Source: Harmothoe impar
Lineage: Eukaryota; Annelida; Polychaeta; Phyllodocida; Polynoidae
NCBI GenBank assembly: GCA_947462335.1
Contig: OX381716.1
Span: forward strand, 10,178,861 to 10,242,860
Reading direction: 5' to 3'
Length of the DNA stretch: 64,000 nucleotides
In this document: positions 1-11,451 of the stretch, piece after piece
Layout of the letters: each line of letters starts with the position of its first letter
Numbering within the stretch: the first letter of the stretch is position 1
Position numbers and translations under genes: made by a program
Notes under the pieces: generated by a model
Seen by the model: the letters and a program-made list of their open reading frames with translations, nothing else
Told to the model about the DNA's origin: nothing
The model's database searches: none

Positions 1-865
1 GCTACAATAAAACTAGGACATTACAACAAGTTAACATCCAATAGGGAATGTGAATTATATAAAACAATATATTCTAGGTCCTAGTAGGTTCTAGTAGGAA
101 CTCCAATTACAAAGTGGTTATGATAAAGTCTAGGCCACTCCCCCCACATATCTTTGTGAATGATGAACAACTACAGACTAGACTGTGCCTAATGGTATGT
201 GGTGTGTGACAGGGAGTGATGTAACAATGGTAACAGACGTCTAAGGGATCACCAATTACTGTGTGACGAGATGGAAGGGTCAGGGAGGGTTAGCTACACT
301 ATGGAGACATGCATTCAAACATGATGCTTGCTAATGTAAGAGAACTAGGTATTAACAAGCCTCTGGTTATAGTACCTAAGCTAAAACTGACTTGATGAAA
401 TTAGCCTCACCTAGTTCTAACTGTAGCCTGTTGGTAATAGGAAGCACTTATATCTTTCTCATTTGTCAACTATTCGCTGAAGAAATGGTGTACATACATG
501 TCACTTTTATTGAACAGTGGACAGAATAATCATATGTCTAGGGCTTGTAGACTGGTGAATACAGTAGAGCTGTGCTGGGTTTGGATCAGATCACATACAG
601 GGGGTGAAGGAAGTTGACTGACATTATTTTTAAATGGTTTGACGAAATATCAAGTCAGGTAGGCCTAAGCACTGATCCTCGTATTTCGCAAAAGCTGAAT
701 AACAAGCCCCCGTATTTCCTCAAACCTCCGTATTTCCTCAAAACTTTACTTCCGGTATAGCATAAGGATTCTCAAAAGGTCAAAGGTCAAAGGGCACTGT
801 TAAAATCTCCCTACTGTCTAAGGTCAGCGGGTTAAGGTGGCCAACTGACTGCCTTTCAGCTAACG
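1..865. other. Non-coding DNA, no gene seen
   Basis: I see no supported gene. Around 680-745 a short phrase of the form CGTATTTCCTCAAA is repeated three times in slightly different versions, which looks like a local tandem repeat next to the SINE-like unit that follows. Confidence 0.5.
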
Positions 866-938
866 TGGCCGAGATGGTCTAGCGGTTAGCGTTCTGGCTT
901 TGCAGCGCGGCGGCCCGGGTTCGAATCCCGGACGAATC
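866..938 (+). repeat. tRNA-derived SINE head (pol III A and B boxes)
   Basis: A perfect A box (TGGTCTAGCGG, 875-885) and a perfect B box (GGTTCGAATCC, 918-928) are spaced as in a tRNA, and the T stem pairs. The anticodon stem pairs poorly and the seven bases after the T stem do not pair with anything at the 5' end, so there is no acceptor stem. The loop would read TGC (Ala-like). It is therefore more likely the head of a tRNA-derived SINE, or a pseudo-tRNA, than a working tRNA gene. A repeated body follows directly at 957. Confidence 0.6.
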
Positions 939-956
939 TAGGACGACGTTCGTTTT

Positions 957-1430
957 AAGACGATATCTTTTTTTTTTCATTGACTCCGTTTAGGGGTTAA
1001 AATACCATATTTTTGCTTGAAACCAAGCCTAAGCTCCACAAAACATCCCATATTTACACGTACTATAGCTGAATTAGGCCTTAACCCCCCAGAAAATTTG
1101 GTTGAGCCTCTCTAAGTTGATAGATCGGTGAAAAATTGAGACGATAAAAATGTGGCCGCTCGGCTTGCGATCAGCTGATCGTTGACCCACATTCAGATTG
1201 AGACGATATCTTTTTTTTTTCATTGTCTCCGTTTGGGGGTTAAAATACCATATTTTAGCTTGAAACAAAGCCTAGGCACTACAAAACATCCCATATTTAC
1301 ACGTACAAAAGATAAATTAGGCCCATACCCCCCAGAAAATTTGGTTGAGGCTTCATAACTTGATGAATCGGACAAACAGTGCTGCCAAAATCGTTTGCGA
1401 TCATCATCGCCTGAGTCTAGCTCACTCGTC
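957..1430 (+). repeat. Two direct copies of a ~240-bp SINE-body-like unit
   Basis: Units at about 957-1197 and 1199-1430 share a GACGATATCTTTTTTTTT start, then matching blocks (GGGGTTAAAATACCATATTT, ACAAAACATCCCATATTTAC, CCCCCCAGAAAATTTGGTTG). The first copy follows the pol III promoter head at 866-938, so the pair may be the body of a SINE duplicated in tandem. The short ORF on the minus strand here is an accident of the repeat. Confidence 0.65.
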
Positions 1431-1764
1431 TTGAACTTAAACTTGACCTAGATAGGGCCGAAAATCCTTCGTATGAGTTTTTTATTTCTCTATCGTTTTG
1501 ACTGGTTTAATTGTTAAATCGTGTTCCTTTTTAACAAATTAACATATCTAAATCGAAAAGCAGGCCTAATTCATACACATAAAGACCATTTAGACGATGA
1601 AGGGGGGGGGGACTATATTTTTGCAAACCACATCACGCACGCGCAGAGACCGGAAGTGAAGTCAAGCAAGGTGTCATGGCGGCGTTCGGACGTGAGGGGG
1701 GACGATGCAGGTTAATAAAATGTCTTTTTCTCCTTTAATACTTGACATCTGCATTTAAAAATAA
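1431..1764. other. Non-coding DNA, nothing recognised
   Basis: No supported gene, RNA or repeat. A 64-codon open frame lies here but shows no domain or repeated evidence. Confidence 0.4.
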
Positions 1765-1917
1765 ATACAGGATCAGTTTAAGTTGTGTATTTCCCCGACA
1801 GATTGACATTGAAAGGCCCCGTATTCCTTTCTAACCCTTTATAAGGGTTGAAACGAAATACGGGGCCTTTCAATGTCAATCTGTCGGGGAAATACACAAC
1901 TTAAACAAATCCTGTAT
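1765..1917. mobile_element. Near-perfect palindromic MITE (hairpin)
   Basis: About 65-bp arms beginning ATACAGGAT and ending ATCCTGTAT are almost exact reverse complements around a short centre (CCTTTATAAGG at about 1836-1846). The whole 153 bp would fold into one hairpin. There is no coding capacity. This is the form of a non-autonomous foldback MITE; the superfamily is not identifiable from the ends alone. Confidence 0.75.
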
Positions 1918-1919
1918 AT

Positions 1920-4900
1920 GTATTCATGAGGTAACCATGGAAACCATACAACATGAACAGGTTGTATGTGACATAAGAATGACATGAGTATGATGGGGAA
2001 TTGACAAGTACTGGAGTGGTTTGTTGTCATGTACATGTATAATGTATATAGATACATAGGCCCTTTTGTGCTCTGCTACTCATATCTACTAACTAACTGC
2101 TAATCATAGCTACAAACTGTTGTCAGTATCCCATTTATCTTTATACAATCGAGTAATATTATGTTGATTGTACAAAACAAAGTATAAAGCGCATAGTTTA
2201 AATAAAAGCAAAGATTGAAACAACGCAACTCCCCCTGGACATCAGTTTGCTCCACCATTCAATAGACGTCACCGGTTGAATATTCATGTATGTTAATAAT
2301 AAGAGCATGTGACCTGCCTGCCATTGGTCACTGACATGGTCACATGAAGCGCAGACCATGGTTTGGCGGTTAATCTGTTTGTCACTGCATCTCATTCTAG
2401 CCAGCAACACCTCACACCCTGGTCCAGCCCAGACCTTTCTGCCATGTTTGGTCCCAAAAGGTCATACAATTTAGAAATACATGGTAATTACCAAGTCAGA
2501 GGCCCCACACATATCATAGCATGCAAGATAAAGATATTTGCACCATATGAAAATAATGGTTAGTTTTTTTGGGAGTACTTTGATAATCCTTCAATGCATA
2601 TTGTAATGGGAATTTTCATGACAGAATCGTCCTTAGTATTTAGGATACCCTACTTGTGTCTTTGAAATATAGCCAACAATTTCATGAAACATTCTGAAAG
2701 AGGCCCTCGAGTAGCCATGTGTGTCAGTGTTTGCTAGTATGTCTGTTGTCAAACAGCAACATTTGTAAGCGTACCCTGATCAGGCTGTCTCGTATTACCT
2801 TGTATACTGCCCATTTGGATACACAGCTTTGCTACTTTATCCTGTCTACACTCTGAACCACAGACCTGTGTGGCAGGAGGGATCTTTCTACCAAAGGCAT
2901 TCTTCGACACAAAATTATGTCTGACTCAGATTTCTAATGTCACCAGGAAGTCAGAGAGAGAGAGATAGAAAAAATTATTTTGAAAAAAAAGTCTTCTAAC
3001 TTAATATGGACATAAGCTTAATGAGTCAATTCTGCATGCTCACAAGAGAGAGGTCAAGTTCAAACAGAAGCATATGTGAAATTTTTCGAACACACTCAGC
3101 AGGGAAGTTTGAACCAAATCAAAGTGCAACTTCAAAGATCACAAGCCTTGATAATTCTACACAAGGCTAGATATATTGGTCAAGCAACGGGAATAATCTT
3201 TCTTATTTACATGTACTAGCTTGATATTACATGGATCAATGCGAGCTGAAAGGGGCCATATTAACCTGCACAATAAGTGGCCAGAGGCAATAACAAAGAT
3301 ATAGGTCAGGAGGAAGACTGCAACTGTCTTCTGGGAGTATTATTGTTGTTATAAGCTGCCCTCTCCTTACCATGGCCGTTATTGTACCACTACCACGGAG
3401 CAGGCAGCCACTTGACGTCCAGGCTGCAATACAATGGGATAAAGTGGGAAATAAGGGGAATGGTTGTTTTACCTTTTCAATAGCTCAAAACTATGCCTCA
3501 CACTCTCCACTGGATAATTCCAAAATGCTTTGTTTCGGTTATTTCATATTATGACCCAGTCAGTTCTTTTAATGCTGTACACACTGTATTGTTGTACAGA
3601 CTTATTGAACTAGTAAGGCGTCTTTGCTGCTCATGAATATTCAATTTGGGATTTCTAGCTAGAGCAGATACGTTTTGGGAGAGTAAAGAGTGTGGCAATG
3701 TTTGGATATCAGGCCATCTTTTATTCCTCCTTTACAGTGCAATGGTGTCTTACCAATAAAGGTCCTGGTATAACCCACCAGCCGGCAGCTAGTGAACATA
3801 GCCAGGTAATGATCATTTTGAAAATTAAAAATATAACTGCAATGGATAATCTTGCTGCTACCCCCTAACCCCCTGTACAAACAACATCAGTAATTGTCTG
3901 GGAAGTCTAGGAATAGGGAGAGAAATTGACAAGGGAAATGATGCATTGTAGGTATTGACAATATTCCCTATCAGATTGGTCAGTGTGGTTCAGGGGCAAT
4001 GGTTCTAGCTGGAAAGCATGAAGGCAAGCCTATACTCGGAAATCAGAAGCCAAGTTTTTCTGATGAAGAATGTCACCCCCTGAGCAGTTAAATGTCCTAC
4101 TGGTACAAGACACTGGATGTGACCCTTCATAATGCTCAGGACAAGTCATATAGCAGATTTGGTAAAGCATAAAGTGCCAGCAATTGATTAAGCAAAAAGT
4201 CTGAACCTTTGTTTTTAGCTTGATTTGTGGCCAAGTCAGAGAGCAGAATAGGGTTATCACAGATGAGCAGCAATTTAAAAGGATCTTCATATTTACAGGC
4301 AGATGTATAGAGTTTTCCATAACACCATGTTAGTTGCTTTGAACTACAATCTAAAGATATAGAGGACCATTTAGCAAACAGCTCATCAAACCCTGACATA
4401 TAAATGCTAAAATGCTGGTTCGGTTTGCATTTAATTGGCCATCTTCACTAAATACCAGGCTCATTGTTATGAACCTAGAATTTAACTCCATATTTGCAGA
4501 TTCACCATGATGTTGCAGGTAAGCATTCTGCAGGTTCACAGCAATAACAACAGTTAATTAATTAATTTTAATGAATTATTATTATATTGAGTATGGATAC
4601 AATACAATTAATACCATGTGCATTAAATTTGATTCAATACATCTAAGTTTGGAATCGATGTTACCTTGCATTCAATTAGAATCATATTAGATAAGTTCAG
4701 GCTTTCTCAGTGTTTTTACTTTCCACTAAGACTACAATAAGTCAGTCTAATAGACATTATTGATGTGCCTCATACTTTGAAGGCTTTACCAGTAATGTAT
4801 GTTTTCTTGTACTTTATGGATTGCTTCTACTCTATTGTCAGGGTGCTGAAAGAACCCATAAATCTACTCAACACAGCATGGTCAACTACCTGAGTCATGC

Positions 4901-6540
4901 AGCGTCTGAAGGTTTACACCACATCCTACGCCAACAGGATAACGCTTCCTGTCTTTTAATACTGTGTCTTTTAGTATCATTCTTAAAGCTCTAGTCTTTT
5001 ACCTTCTTTCCGTCAAAATCCTGTGCCTAATTCTCATTTCTTGAATATGCCTGAGATCAATATGTGTGTTTGGTCACCATCACCTGCACAGTCATTTCGT
5101 TTTTGTAGCCATGGATAAGACCGTAATGATCAGTCCAAATTCTAGTCCCCATCACCTTAGGGAATTGGCAGCCCTTTTCGCTGCACAGATACCTACTGAG
5201 TGCTTAGGGCTGTGTCTCATTAGATTGTTGCAATTGACCGGGTGTAGTCTTTGACCAGCAAGCTTCAAAACAGCAGAAATGCCAAGAAAATGTTAATAGA
5301 TTTTTTAACACTATATCTCACAAGTTTCCCGCATTTCTATGTATATAGCCCTTATTTCAAATGTATGACAATATGGGCATGATTTTGAAATTCAACTAGT
5401 GACCTATCGAAACAATTAGAGACAGGAACATAGACAAATAGAAGAATTTAAATGATATGTCCGGGCATTGTTTTGTACTACAAGAGACCCTCCATGCCCT
5501 CAAAGATGTCATTAATTTTATCTGCAGTTATCTGTAATTCAGTGGATTGATCACCTGTGTCCTGGGGAAGCTTAGATCTGCCAATTAGTTCCTGTGGCTA
5601 CAGATAGGTGCCACCACCATTAAACAGTCAAGTCTAACTTAGCCACACAGGGGGCCTCCTGACGAGGGAGATGTGGGACCTCAGGCGGCAACCCCATGTT
5701 TTATTGTAAGTCTCTGGGTACTGAGGGGAAAGAAGTTTTTGAGTGTATAGCACAAAGCACACTGTGCAGTACGGGGTGATAAGGGAACAATCAGGTCTAA
5801 AGCAGACAGTACACTGTAAGATGGCAGTCATTGAGTACTGTCTAGTGCACAAAAATACAAAGGTTAGAACCTATATATGATAAAGTAGAGCTATACTGAG
5901 AGACAGGTACAGAGGCAAAGAGAGGAACTGTACAGATAGGGAGAAATAGAGACAGAGCGAGGCAAAGTAGGAAAAGATGAGAAAGAACAGACAAGGAAAA
6001 TATGTGGGATAACATCCATTCCTTTATAAAAACAAGAGCTTTCTCACAGTGTAGATGTTGTGTTGAACATGAAGGTATATTCCTTTCAAGTTATGTGTAC
6101 TGGGAATAATAGGGTGCACTAAGGTACCTTTTCACAGATTGTGTGTGGTCACATGAAACATTGATGGTTCATACTTTTACAAGCAGGAATTGGCAGTGCC
6201 AATGATCACCAATCAGATATAAAAGTGTAAAGAAATACTGCTGGATCCCTCTTACATCTCGAGAATGGAGCAGAGCTCACCGCTATGTAAAGACCACTGT
6301 CTGATACCACGTCTGACACTGAGCCCTCTTCACAAGTGACATGTCACATGTGGAGTGTACAGGATTATGAGGTGTCAGGCACAAACCAGCAAGCCGTAGC
6401 ATATTTAGACATCAACAAGCAATCTGTGATGGGATAACAGCATTCAGTTGCAGCACAGTTAGACACAGATAAGCAGTATGGCGAGAAGCAGGAATGTGAC
6501 CAGCTCATGAAGATGTGAAGGGTATGCTGTAGTAAGTCAT
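1920..6540 (+). repeat. Segmental duplication, copy A
   Basis: Long diverged similarity in the same order and orientation to 21324-27540. Anchor blocks are at 1925 versus 21324, 2700-2880 versus 22010-22200, 3330-3440 versus 22870-22970, 4010 versus 23971, 4770-4930 versus 25360-25510, 5540-5725 versus 26120-26300, and 6270-6400 versus 26980-27400. There is no long open frame in either copy, so the unit looks non-coding (intergenic or intronic). Copy A lacks the Tc1-like MITE and the long GA arrays present in copy B. Confidence 0.8.
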
Positions 6541-8790
6541 AGTTACTGTAGTAGTCTGTTGGTACCTGGAACTATTCTGAAGTGTATGTCTTGGCTACTA
6601 TCATTGTTTTGGTTGGTGTACTCTTGAGTGCTAGGTAAGTGTTGTTTACCGTGCTTTAGACCTGCACTACTGAGGGCTATTGTTACAAGTTGCATGAAAC
6701 ACTGGTTTACAGTGACAATGAAAGATTTTACAACTTGATATAAAGACCAAGGGCAAAAGGTACACAATGTTCAGCTGTAACTTTTTCACTTCTACATCTG
6801 TATCATTCATTATATTTGTGTAACCAATTTACATTCTTGTCGTTTTAGGTGAGTGACATTTATCTCAGTTCAAGGTAAGATAGGGCTTCCCGAGCCCTTT
6901 AAGAATAGCATGATGCAGTAAACTGTTATGTTCAGTTATCATCACCAAAGGTCAAAGTTAATGACAGAAGGTAACCAAATTGTGTTGTGGCATGACAGCT
7001 AAGAGTGTGTGAATGCCCAAAGTGCCTATAAGGCTGATGACATGAATCATTTTAAATTGTATTCTACTGGAGTAGCTCCCAGTCTGTGTGAGGTGTGGTT
7101 AGTACATGCTGGCATTCTATAAGACATAGATAGCATAGTAGGTGTTCTAGTCATGGACCTCAGTATCCACTTAATGCTGCCTTTTGTTCCTTACACTCTG
7201 CCAATGAATACAATGATGTAACTCGATCCCTAATTGCTTTCCTCATTACAAAATGTGTTATACCTTTATTTTGTGAATTGATTTCATAGTTCACGTTAGG
7301 GTTATTAAGCAACATGTCTGACCCCCACATTTGAATCCTTCTCCACCCATTAATCCCCCTTTTTCTCCTCTCCTCCATTTCAGGCTGCCAGAGATTCAGG
7401 CCCTTTCCAATCCAACATATTCCCCCTCTGAGTAGAATTACGAGATCTTATCCATCAAAGTTCTTCCTAACACACAACACTAGAGCCATTAAAGTATAAA
7501 CATATCTCACGCTGAGGTACTGTATCACTTTATCTTTGTCACCATGTCACACTCCATCTACACCTCACCATCAATATTGTTGAATATCAGGCCTTCCCCT
7601 CTAATTAAAGTTATGTCTTTCCACTACATATTCAGTCAACAAATCATAGTACCTCCCTCTCCTCATTGCTGCTTTACATTTGTTATAATTCAACATCCTA
7701 TCCTTGTGTAGATATTTCATTGCCATGTTAATACTATTACGAAGTCTGTACTAATCGAATTAATTACCAATGCAATATGATTATGAAACTCACTTTTGTT
7801 TTCTTGTTTATCTAATTTCATCATAGATATGCCTCCTTCCTCCTGTGAAACTACTGACTTTACTGTTTACATTGCAGTAAATCCATTGCATTTAATGAGG
7901 GATTTCAATTTCCTAAATTGCTTCCTAATGCATCAACTGCTGATCAAGAAAAATAAACAAAAATAGTAGGGAATGAAAAGTGACTTGATTTTCCAAAAAA
8001 AAAGATTATGGAATGGTCAGTACATGATGGCCGAATTCTCCCTTATTGTGGGGCCAATCAATAAGGTCGGAAGAGGAGATAAATCTCCTTAACCCCTTTA
8101 CATTATAGCAACATGCAGGTCTTCTTGCAGCAAAAAGGGGTACTGCTCATTCTTCTATTCATTCTGCTATCTACTGATATGGGGAGGATCTGCTCAGAAC
8201 TACTTAATACAACGTGTGATAAATCCACTTGAATACTCAATCAGGAAATCAGATGACCATATCAACTTCTAATTCACCTTCAGAATTTCCCACTCAAATG
8301 AGTGTCCTGGGGCCCGACAAAGTCCACTACACAGGATGAAGACACCACTCACACAGCTTATTAAGTCTTATAGTACAGGGGATGGTGGATCATGAGCCCA
8401 TGCAGGGAAACCATCTACTTGGACCAACACCCTACAATGACCCCAGCTTCCCCCCTCTATGGGGGAAGGTGGGGTACTTAAGGCACCCTACAGTGGGCCT
8501 GACTTCATTAAGGTGTCTACTTTACCCTGTAAGGGATGTATAGCGTACAAAGGCAGTACACCCTTCGTTGTCAAGAAACATAAAGGAAACCCTGAAAATA
8601 AATGGGAAGGTAAAAGTAAACAGGCAAGGCTGCATTCATGCATCATACCAACCATACAAGGATGATACACTGCCAAAGTGTCAATGATGGATGAATGTAG
8701 CATTAGTGAGTTATTCCACAGGTCAACTTGTATTCCTAGATCAAGACGATCAAGGAAATTGAAGCAGTATCCAGACCTTAATCCATTGAG
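6541..8790. other. Non-coding DNA with one possible recursive-splice site
   Basis: No supported gene. The segment holds a candidate AG/GTGAGT zero-exon splice site at 6849 (listed separately), a pyrimidine-rich stretch at 7330-7700 and otherwise unremarkable AT-rich sequence. Confidence 0.4.
6849..6874 (+). promoter_or_regulatory. Candidate recursive-splice micro-exon
   Basis: A pyrimidine-rich tract ending in TTTTAG is followed immediately by GTGAGT (6849), and 26 nt later by a second donor, CAAG/GTAAGA. An acceptor joined directly to a donor is the form of a recursive (ratchet) splice site. Two similar sites occur at 44109 and 62320. This could be chance; there is no transcript evidence here. 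Confidence 0.3.
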
Positions 8791-8882
8791 GGCGGATGTC
8801 GATTATAATCAACATCCATCCCTGGCCGGATGTCGATTATTTACTACACCATGTGGGGCCGGATGTCGATTATAATTGACTT
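8791..8882. repeat. Three 34-bp-spaced copies of a GGATGTCGATTAT motif
   Basis: GGATGTCGATTAT occurs at about 8795, 8829 and 8863, each preceded by a GC-rich GGCCG-like block. In the first copy the motif forms part of a palindrome (GGATGTCGATTATAATCAACATCC-type, 24 bp). GC-rich GGCCGG blocks continue to about 8960. Confidence 0.6.
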
Positions 8883-10354
8883 AACTCTATGGGATTTTGG
8901 AAAAAAAATTGAAAAAAAATCCGGCCCCCTGGCTAGAATTTTTTTTTTTGGCCGGCCTTAATTGGTAAACGGGGTAAAGCAGCCTCACCTGAACCTGACT
9001 TAATGAAGGTGGCTAATGGTGCAGAGCCTGATGGTTAAACTACCTCTCATGTGGGCTGTGTAAACCTACTCACCCTTACATAACACAGGGGCGAGTGTAC
9101 TACCACAGCCATAGGCCACACACCGACTCCACACTGGCACCAGCTAATGACCCTCTAAGCTTTAATCACACTTATTGATGTTTGCTGGCATGGAAATTGA
9201 TGTCTATGATGCTGGTAACGGATATTGAAAGTTCATTCTTTGAGTACATTCTATACTGGTCATTCTCCTTTTTTTCTAATATTAGGCATTTTATAATCAC
9301 AGGGATACCGTAATCCTTGGTAAATCAAGCAATGAGTTTTATAAAGTACCATCCATGGTTGTTGGCTGGATTAACCAGTTTCATAGCGATGTTTGGCATC
9401 TACTTTGAGTTTATTTCTTGACATTCAATACCTCTGAATCAGACAGAGAAATGTCATGCAACAACCTGGAATATCCATTAAAGCTTATGAAACATGAGTA
9501 GAGCCTACGCCTTAGGGACCTCACCCCAACTGGAATGACCCTGGTGTTCAGGCCGGCCACCTGGTGAGATGTCAGCGCACCACTGGTTTATATTTACACC
9601 ACCAGGGGGAGGGTTGAGTGATGGGTAACTGTATCAGCATACCTCAGTCTGACTGGTGTACACCACTTCTGCATTATCTCTAACCCTCACAATACATATA
9701 AACAATCAGCATCCTCACCCTTCTGTCCTGTGCTGTGCCTACCAATACATCTCTGGGCATTCAACATGTAGCACATTTACCGCTACCTCTGAACAAGAGA
9801 TCCTCTTATTGCTTCTTCTCTATCATCCATCTGTCTCTACCCCCCCCCTTTTTCTTATACTTTTCCCTCATTCTCTACATCTTACCTCTTTCACACCCAA
9901 CATCCTCCTCTCTTGTCCCTCTCTGTGAATGTTGGCTCACGCATGCTCCCTACAAGTCTCGAGACTCAAACCCCTACGATCAGTAGTCGTCAAGACATCA
10001 GGATAAGGTCTATATTTGTTCTAATAACTGCATTTTGTCTGGCGCTCCCCAATTTCTCAGTCTGTGTCCTAAGTACCTATCTATACCACCCAATAAGAGT
10101 AGAGATTGCCCCTACTTAGGGAATCCACTGTGTGGCAATTGGGTGTCTTTTCAGTCTGCGCTGAGGTTGATTTAATCTAGAGAGCCCCCACTCAGACCAC
10201 AGGGTGGGACTAAGGGTTTCCATGTAAGTTTGTAAGGCATAGTGAGGTCTGCCACCACATTCAGTTATTGGGAATAGAAACCAATGCCGGTCTGCAAGCA
10301 AATTGCCTGTAATTTTGGATCTGGGCCCATATTTCTCGGTTACATAGGTTAAGG
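8883..10354. other. Non-coding DNA, nothing recognised
   Basis: No supported gene. Pyrimidine-rich tracts at 9830-9930 create several overlapping open frames of low complexity that I do not accept as genes. Confidence 0.4.
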
Positions 10355-10360
10355 CCCGGA
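10355..10360. repeat. Target-site duplication, left (element 1)
   Basis: CCCGGA directly precedes the left TIR and is repeated exactly at 19901-19906 after the right TIR. A 6-bp duplication is the length made by Maverick/Polinton-type integrases. Confidence 0.9.
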
Positions 10361-10769
10361 AGTAGTATAGTATGTATCGGAACGGGACTATAGTTAAGTA
10401 CTGTTTATTACTCAATCGACATGCAGCCAATCAGAGGCCTCCATTTGGTCACGTGACCGGAAGTGACCTACTTAGGGGATTAGTGGTGACGTCACGTGAC
10501 CTAGTTAGCCAATCAGAGGCCTCCATTTGGTCACGTGACCGGAAGTGACCTACTTAGGGGATTAGCGGTGCATTCTGGGTAACCCTGAAGCCAATCAGAG
10601 GCCTCCATTGGGTGACCGGAAGTGACCTACTTAGGGGATGGTGCATTCTGGGTAACCTACTGACCTACTTAGGGGACCGGAAGTGACGTCACATGACCTA
10701 ATGGCCAACCGGAAGTGACCTCATTGAGGATCACGTGACCGGAAGTGACCTGATTGATCACGTGACCGG

Positions 10770-10796
10770 AAGAAGAAGAAGAAGAAGAAGAAGAAG

Positions 10797-10826
<30 letters not shown>
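10770..10826 (+). repeat. (GAA)n microsatellite in left TIR
   Basis: About 18 GAA units extend from an ETS-type CCGGAAG site. The right TIR has only about three units at the matching place, so the array expanded after, or independently of, TIR copying. Confidence 0.9.
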
Positions 10827-10827
<1 letters not shown>

Positions 10828-11058
10828 GACGTCACGCGACTTAATGAAGAGATGAGCGTCTTTAAGGGGTCACGGGCTTTAAAATGTGATATCTTTTTTT
10901 TTTTGGAGGAGGAGGCGAGTCTCTTATTTTTTTTTCGGTAAACTAATAAAAAACACTACGATATAAGTTTTTTTTTCATTTTTTTTTCATTTTTTATTGT
11001 TTTACGAGCGACTGGAAGTGACTTATTGAACTAGGTAGAAGCGTTCTTTAGAGTGTAT

Positions 11059-11215
11059 AAGGGGGGGAGGGGAGGGGAGGGGGGGAGGGGGGCCCCTTTA
11101 AGATGCATGGGGAGGGGGGCGCTTTTAGGATGCATGGGGCGGGTGGTGGGGGGGAGGGGGGGAGGGGGGAGGGGGGCACTCTAGGGGGGTGGGGGAGCAC
11201 TCTAAGGGGCGTTTG
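11059..11215 (+). repeat. G-rich tract, possible G-quadruplex
   Basis: Long runs of G (mostly 4-8) are separated by single A or short AT spacers, with two GATGCATGGGG phrases. Element 2 has a comparable tract in each TIR in the same place relative to its hairpin. Such runs can form G-quadruplexes; I see the sequence, not the structure. Confidence 0.7.
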
Positions 11216-11256
11216 TCTCTTTTAAGAAAAAAAGAAAAGAAAAAGATTTCAATCGA

Positions 11257-11296
11257 GAGACACGCTTCTTCCTCTCGAGAGGAAGAAGCGTGTCTC
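11257..11296. repeat. Perfect 40-bp palindrome next to the G tract
   Basis: The two 20-base arms starting GAGACACGCT are exact reverse complements with no loop (centre CTCGAG). Element 2 carries a different-sequence hairpin at the same relative position in both TIRs, which suggests that structure rather than sequence is kept. The matching region of element 1's right TIR lacks it. Confidence 0.9.
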
Positions 11297-11451
11297 TTCG
11301 TGTTTTTTTTGTTTATCACGTGCTGCGATGAGGCGATCAGCTGCGACTGGAGGAAGTGACACTTTAAGAGATCGCGCGTCTTAATTGTTATGATGTTTTT
11401 TTTTTTTTTACTTACTAATAAAGAAGACGTATGAAAATAAAACACAACAAT

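Larger units (their letters stand above)
10361..11450 (+). repeat. Left TIR of element 1, with promoter-motif array
   Basis: The first ~330 bp match the right end almost base for base. Homology then resumes in pieces up to about 11450 (for example, AAAACACAACAAT at both inner ends), interrupted here by extra GAA, T-rich and G-rich tracts. The outer part repeats CCAAT (AGCCAATCAGAGG), GGTCACGTGACC, CCGGAAGTGAC, TGACGTCA and GGTGCATTCTGGGTAA. These match NF-Y, USF-type, ETS, CREB/ATF and ZNF143-type sites. They could be host-factor sites, element-protein sites, or both. Confidence 0.85.

Noticed and set aside
866..938. Working tRNA-Ala gene
   Set aside because: The A and B boxes are perfect, but there is no acceptor stem and the anticodon stem is mismatched.
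10116..10430. 104-codon minus-strand frame
   Set aside because: It runs across the boundary between host DNA and the left TIR, so it is an accident of insertion.
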